DNA from: Solenopsis invicta
Taxonomy: Eukaryota; Arthropoda; Insecta; Hymenoptera; Formicidae
Assembly (NCBI RefSeq): GCF_016802725.1
Contig: NC_052664.1
Span: forward strand, 19,178,405-19,242,404
DNA length: 64,000 bases
Reading direction: 5' to 3'
Each line of letters opens with the position of its first letter. The stretch's first letter is position 1. A program made the position numbers and the translations under genes. The notes beneath the pieces were generated by a model. That model saw nothing but the letters and a program-made list of their open reading frames with translations, was not told the DNA's origin and did not search any database. Shown one piece after another: positions 59,093 through 64,000 of this stretch.

Positions 59093-61298
59093 ATCGAAAT
59101 TTTGAGAAATTTCCATGGATAGAAATCGATGGAATATTAATGAATGGTAACTCTATTTCCATCAATGTATACTATAACTTTTGATCTCTCTTAATTTATT
59201 CTTAACCCTTTTCTAATTCTTAAAACTAAAAAAATAAAAATAAAAATTTAATTAAACCGAAATCATAATTAATCTGCATTGTTAGAAATGGACATTAAAG
59301 GAACATTACGGTAAAATTGATTAAAAAAAATTTTTTTAATTCGATTCATCGTAACTCTCCGCAATTTTAGTTTTATAAGAATCCCATAGAAATCTATTTT
59401 TATTAAAAATATGATATATTAAGCAATAAAAGAGAAAACTAATATTCTCACACAACCTTTCTTTCGTATTTGGGGAGGCATTGTTACGCTCTGATATTGG
59501 CAACTAACGCATTAATCTATGGCACAGTTTTGGCAAGAACAGTCGAAGCAAGAAATCGAAGCGTAGGATGGAACGGTGCCAAGATAGTGATCTACCGATT
59601 CCGGACGAAGGAATTGTGTAACCTGCAACCCTCGTGCAATATATTTGCCGCCTCGGATCGTTACCATCTTTGCATATTACCATCGCCTTTGCTATTCCGC
59701 GTTGGCCAGGCGAGAGCGATAAAGGTATTCCCGCGAACGACTTGGGCATGATAATAAAAAAAGTGCAGTAATATTTAAATACCTCGGGGAATACAAAAGT
59801 CGATGGTAGCTCTCGTAACTATAATTGAAGATTTTCTATGCTTAAGAGAGAGTGCGATTTGAATTCACTGGACCATCAAATCAAACGAGTTATAGTATTT
59901 TTTATATATTTTTTTTTTTAATTATGATCTCTAAAAAAAGCATAATATAAACAATCAATATTTTATTAATATGTCGCTTTCCTTTAATTCTTCACCTCTG
60001 ACTAAATCAATTACATAATGCAAAGAAATTAACTGTATTGCCAAAAAATTTATAATTTGAATATTTTCGCAATTCAGCTAGATTTGAAGACCAATAATTT
60101 TATTTAAAAAATTCCAATTATTTAAACATTTCAATTTTAATTTATACTCTAATTTATATGCTTACACTTATATCTTCTTCTCTATACGAGATATATGAGA
60201 ATAACGCTTCCCCTAATCAGAACTGTGGAATTTAAATATTAGATTACTAATTTTATACACGCCTATCCCTTATTTATTATTTCAATCCATTAGTAACATC
60301 CATTACAAACATTAAAATATCAGAGAGTTATTTAAATAATTCAAACCCGGGATTGCTCAATTTCAATACAACTATTTGCATCCCATGTAATTTAGCCATA
60401 CAAAAATCAATCTTGAACAAATTGATTTCCGTTTAATTTCGATATTTTTGAATGATTTCAAACAAATTATTTTATATCTCCAATCTCTTTAGGTTAGTTA
60501 AATTAATTTGTTTCAATAACGATTATCGAACATCAACCTGCAATCATTTTACAAGGCAGTTCTAATTGACGTCTGAGGTAACTTTCGTAAATATAAACTT
60601 TATTGGCATAAACATACGAAAATGATCTGTATTAATTTACGACAACACAAGAAGTCAGCCAACAGTTCGCACCAGGTACATTTTTCGTATCCTACTAATA
60701 TTGAAAATTAAAGTTATACCGTTGCACAATAAAAAAATTACACGTCAATTTTTGGATATCTGAAACTAAGTGTCTAAAGAAAACTTACAAACGTGTTCGT
60801 GTCAAGAACTGTTTGGATCTTAAAATGATTAGAGATATCATGAGGATCGCGTAATAAGGACAGCCACGAACAGATAAAAATAGATAGGAAAAAAGTGCCA
60901 TGATATCAAATATATCCGTAAGAACTTTTGAAGTGAAGAACAATTTGCGTGTTACACGAAAATTTATATTATTCCATTACCTGAACGACGATCGCGATGG
61001 CGGCGGACTTTTTGGTGCCAAAACCGGTATGCGATTGCATCGAATGAGCGGTTCGACGAAATCATATTTTATTCTGCATTTGGCAATAAGACGTGGATAA
61101 ACTCTCTTTTGGCAATTCCTTGGCCGCAAAGGTCACGTCAAAAAGAATTATTACTAAACGGAGCATATAAACGCGCATAGAGATTTTAATTGTACGAATA
61201 TTTCATTAGCCCCCGGCATGACAGATTGCAATCAATTTCGTTTAAACTATACTAGAGTACAAGTTACACGAGTACAATAGAATACATTAACGGATGAT

Positions 61299-61334
61299 AT
61301 AACGCAGCAATAATTTATAACGCAGCAATAATTC
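61299..61334 (+). repeat. 18-bp tandem repeat, two copies
   Basis: ataacgcagcaataattt followed directly by ataacgcagcaataattc; 17 of 18 bases identical. Confidence 0.92.
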
Positions 61335-62259
61335 GCCAGACGCGTTAGAGCTACGTTTCGTTGAAACAAAGATTACTAAAGCGTGCCAGTACAGTTTTAT
61401 AGTCAAAAACCGTTTTAGATCAAATACTTTTTCAACACTTTTTTGTTTTTCTTCTTGCATTAGTATTTCTTCGAAATATTTGTTAAGAGAATAAATATAA
61501 ACATATAAACATATATTTTTAAAATATTAAAAAATACATAAATAACAAATTTCCATATATATATAAAAATAATACGTCACTTTGAAAATTAATAAGTCAA
61601 GCAAAAAAAATATAGAAAATATACCGAAATCTTCTTAATAATTGGAACTTATTTTTACGTCGAGAAAACACAATTTTCGGCACGACTATTGGTCAATTTG
61701 GAGTACAGAGATGAAACATCTGTATATTTTACGATAATATTACGTAGTAAATTTGAAGATACGTAAGACAAACGTAATCTATTGCGAAACATTACGTTCC
61801 CATGCACAACGCGAGCACGCGTGAAATACATGAGGAGGAATGGAGAATTATAGTTTAGACACTCAAAGATACTTCCAGGGTAACGCGCTGAGCAATACAT
61901 CTTAATAAATTGTACCCCAAGAAATATGAGCACACCATTCTCGGTGTACTCCCTATTCACATTCCCAACTGCACCACGCGATATAACGTTAACATGATAA
62001 CAATGCTACGACCATGAAAGTGAAGGGGAAGAACGCGGAGAACTGTTTGCTCGAGATTAGGTGTGAAGATCCATTATGGTGTAAATTTCATACCTGACCT
62101 AATTAAAAATTGTTGTCGCAAGATTGTTTCACGAGATTATAGTGAAAGAAAAATTGTTTTCAAGAGGAACAACACTTCACAACAAATTCAGCCACGATTA
62201 AGATTTGTAGATAATACGCGTTAAAATTTATCTTCCGATTCACATATTTGTAATGGATA

Positions 62260-62302
62260 TTATTTCATAATTTAATTAATGTTATTTCATAATTTAATTA
62301 AT
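62260..62302 (+). repeat. 22-bp tandem repeat, two copies
   Basis: ttatttcataatttaattaa(t) appears twice in a row without mismatch, separated by a single g. A recent local duplication in AT-rich DNA. Confidence 0.92.
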
Positions 62303-64000
62303 GTACAAAAATTACTCTTAAAGAAAGCAATTATTCCAATTCATTAAATCTAATAATACCTCAATAATCAATATATGCAAAAAAATTAAATATTAGATAT
62401 ACATCTTTTGCATAACGAAACACTATTTCTATTCATACTTGTTGTTTACTGATCATCGTTTTTATTCAATGTATCAATCACGGAATCATTAAAAGTAAAG
62501 ATCCAATTATTTGCAAACAACTGAGGCTATACATTAAGTCTAATCAAATATTGTCATCAGTCTTAAAGCATAGTATAACGAATTGCACAGAAAATAAAGA
62601 TAAATGAAGAGTGGTAGCTCTCAAAGGCAAAAACTGACACATATTGTTAATTTCGAAGTATTTATACCAGTAAATAAGACGTCAAAATAGCAATGTAATT
62701 TGAAGTGCAAATATTAAGTGAGAATTTACTTTTCGTGAATCAACAGCATACTGAAATTCGCGTGTCTCTCGTACATTTACAGTACTAAATTGTCCTCGAA
62801 GTGGTATCGCTAAACTTCCGTATAATATACTATCGCGTGCAACAATATTTATGTGTGTTATAATACTAAGCTAACTTATTTCGTAAGTCTGTGTGTGAAG
62901 ACGGAAATATGTTCAAAAAGTTAACTTTTCTCTCGTACACTTTTTAGCAGTATAAATAATTCTTCATGTAACAGTCAATTCATGTAAAGCTAGTCAGCTA
63001 TACAGCCAGTCTTTCGTAAACAAATGATTTGAGTAACAAGAAAATTGTTCCATCAAACACTATAAATACGAAGAGCGCGCAAAAACGTAAAATTAGCCAG
63101 CCAACTTGGGTTATTCTTTCATGGAACGCAGTGTCAGAGTGCAAGAGATACGAGTATAAGAATCGAGTATATGAATCAGAAGAGATGTATCGTCGATATC
63201 ATATTCTGGTAATTATTCAACACAGGTTGAAAATAGTACGTCGAGGATTGCATGTATATACCTGGAACGTTAAGCGGAAAATAGCTCTCCTATCTCGAAC
63301 ATAATTCCTTTTTTAACTAATCGACAGGGAATCGAAATACAAAACACAATTATAGGAATACAATAAAAAGTTGTTAGAAATTCGAACTCGCTCCTTTAGT
63401 ATTCATTAAAGTTCGCGTTTTATACTCGCTCGCAATACGACAGTTCACGAGATTATACATTTCAAACTTGATTTACATTTACTTTTTTCATCGCTCTTGT
63501 GGAAATTAAATTCGCCCACATTGTTTTCTTCCAATAGAATAATTTCCTGGACTTAATAATAACCAAATCGTTTCCATACTATTTCTTGATCAAATGCACA
63601 ATTAAATTTGCTATGAAATTAATAGGATACATTTGAATAATCCTAGTAAATTGAATTCAGAAAATAGTTTATTCTACAATTTTTATCCTACAATTTAAAA
63701 ATATATTATGTACATACATATATTTGTAAGTTATAGAATAAGAATAAAGTATTTTCTGAATGCAATTTACTAACATTATTCTAAAATTATATATATATAT
63801 TTAAGTTACTTCCGCCTGATGACAATTTATGTTTGATTTAATTTATTGGTGGGTTATCCCACCTTTCCAAAATTTAACAAATAATATGATTCGTACAAAG
63901 TCTAGCCTATCTTAAAACTAAAGATGTAAAATCTAAAACTTAAAACTAATACCAGTTTATGTTTCCATCCGCAGTTATATACTTTTTCGTATGGTTTTTA

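Larger units (their letters stand above)
58790..64000. other. Non-coding stretch to window end
   Basis: Contains the second copy of the dispersed repeat (58992-59092), small tandem repeats (61299-61334 and 62259-62302) and slightly GC-richer patches at 59470-59750, 60950-61140 and 62980-63310. Open frames there have no recognisable domain. A minus-strand donor-like ttcaggtaatgg near 60975, after a GC-rich run (tccgccgccatcgcgatcg), is suggestive but unpaired. The stretch ends in AT-rich DNA. Confidence 0.5.

Noticed and set aside
1..64000. CRISPR array, bacterial operon, rRNA or tRNA cluster
   Set aside because: No regularly spaced identical repeats with unique spacers, no clustered co-directional genes and no structural RNA match; the composition is eukaryotic.

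Overview
The window looks like insect nuclear DNA and is almost entirely non-coding. It is AT-rich, with long A/T-dominated stretches, scattered short CpG-rich pockets, many short microsatellites and many short inverted-repeat transposons. I see no operon-like layout, no gene-dense stretch, and no open frame longer than about 156 codons. Unsuppressed CpG in the GC-rich pockets, small TA-flanked inverted-repeat elements and a decayed mariner fit a hymenopteran such as an ant. That assignment is inference, because no diagnostic gene is present. The window reads best as intergenic DNA or the inside of very long introns.

Layout. 1-4.9 kb: AT-rich DNA with one copy of palindromic family A, one complete foldback element (family C) and two diverged hairpins. 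5-15 kb: mostly featureless, with a half copy of family C (11.86-12.12 kb) and CpG-rich pockets at 11.2-11.75 and 14.2-14.64 kb. 15-21 kb: family B elements (15.07 and 20.17-20.58 kb) and a 920-bp long-armed inverted repeat (18.75-19.66 kb). 21-30 kb: the best candidate exon (46 nt, minus strand, 21037-21082), a 103-bp tandem duplication and a second family A copy. 30-37 kb: a minisatellite, a terminal-inverted-repeat element and a strong hairpin packed into 550 bp, then a third family A copy, CpG-rich pockets, a 490-bp inverted duplication and a 122-bp TA-flanked MITE (36.23 kb). 37-49 kb: sparse, with one open frame ending in a hydrophobic tail (40.84-41.07 kb).

49.4-50.3 kb holds the one recognisable protein-coding relic: a decayed mariner transposase on the minus strand, internally deleted and interrupted by a separate 173-bp inverted-repeat element. 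53.3-54.7 kb has a long (TA)n array beside two large inverted repeats. The first contains a short motif resembling the core of the hammerhead ribozymes found in Penelope-like elements, and a diverged third copy of its arm lies near 56.4 kb. A fourth family A copy is at 58.58 kb, and the rest is AT-rich with small tandem repeats.

No complete host gene can be supported. The content is a record of repeat insertion: four copies of family A, two to three of B, one and a half of C, single copies of several other inverted-repeat elements, and one nested insertion. Copies differ clearly from each other, so these look like old insertions.
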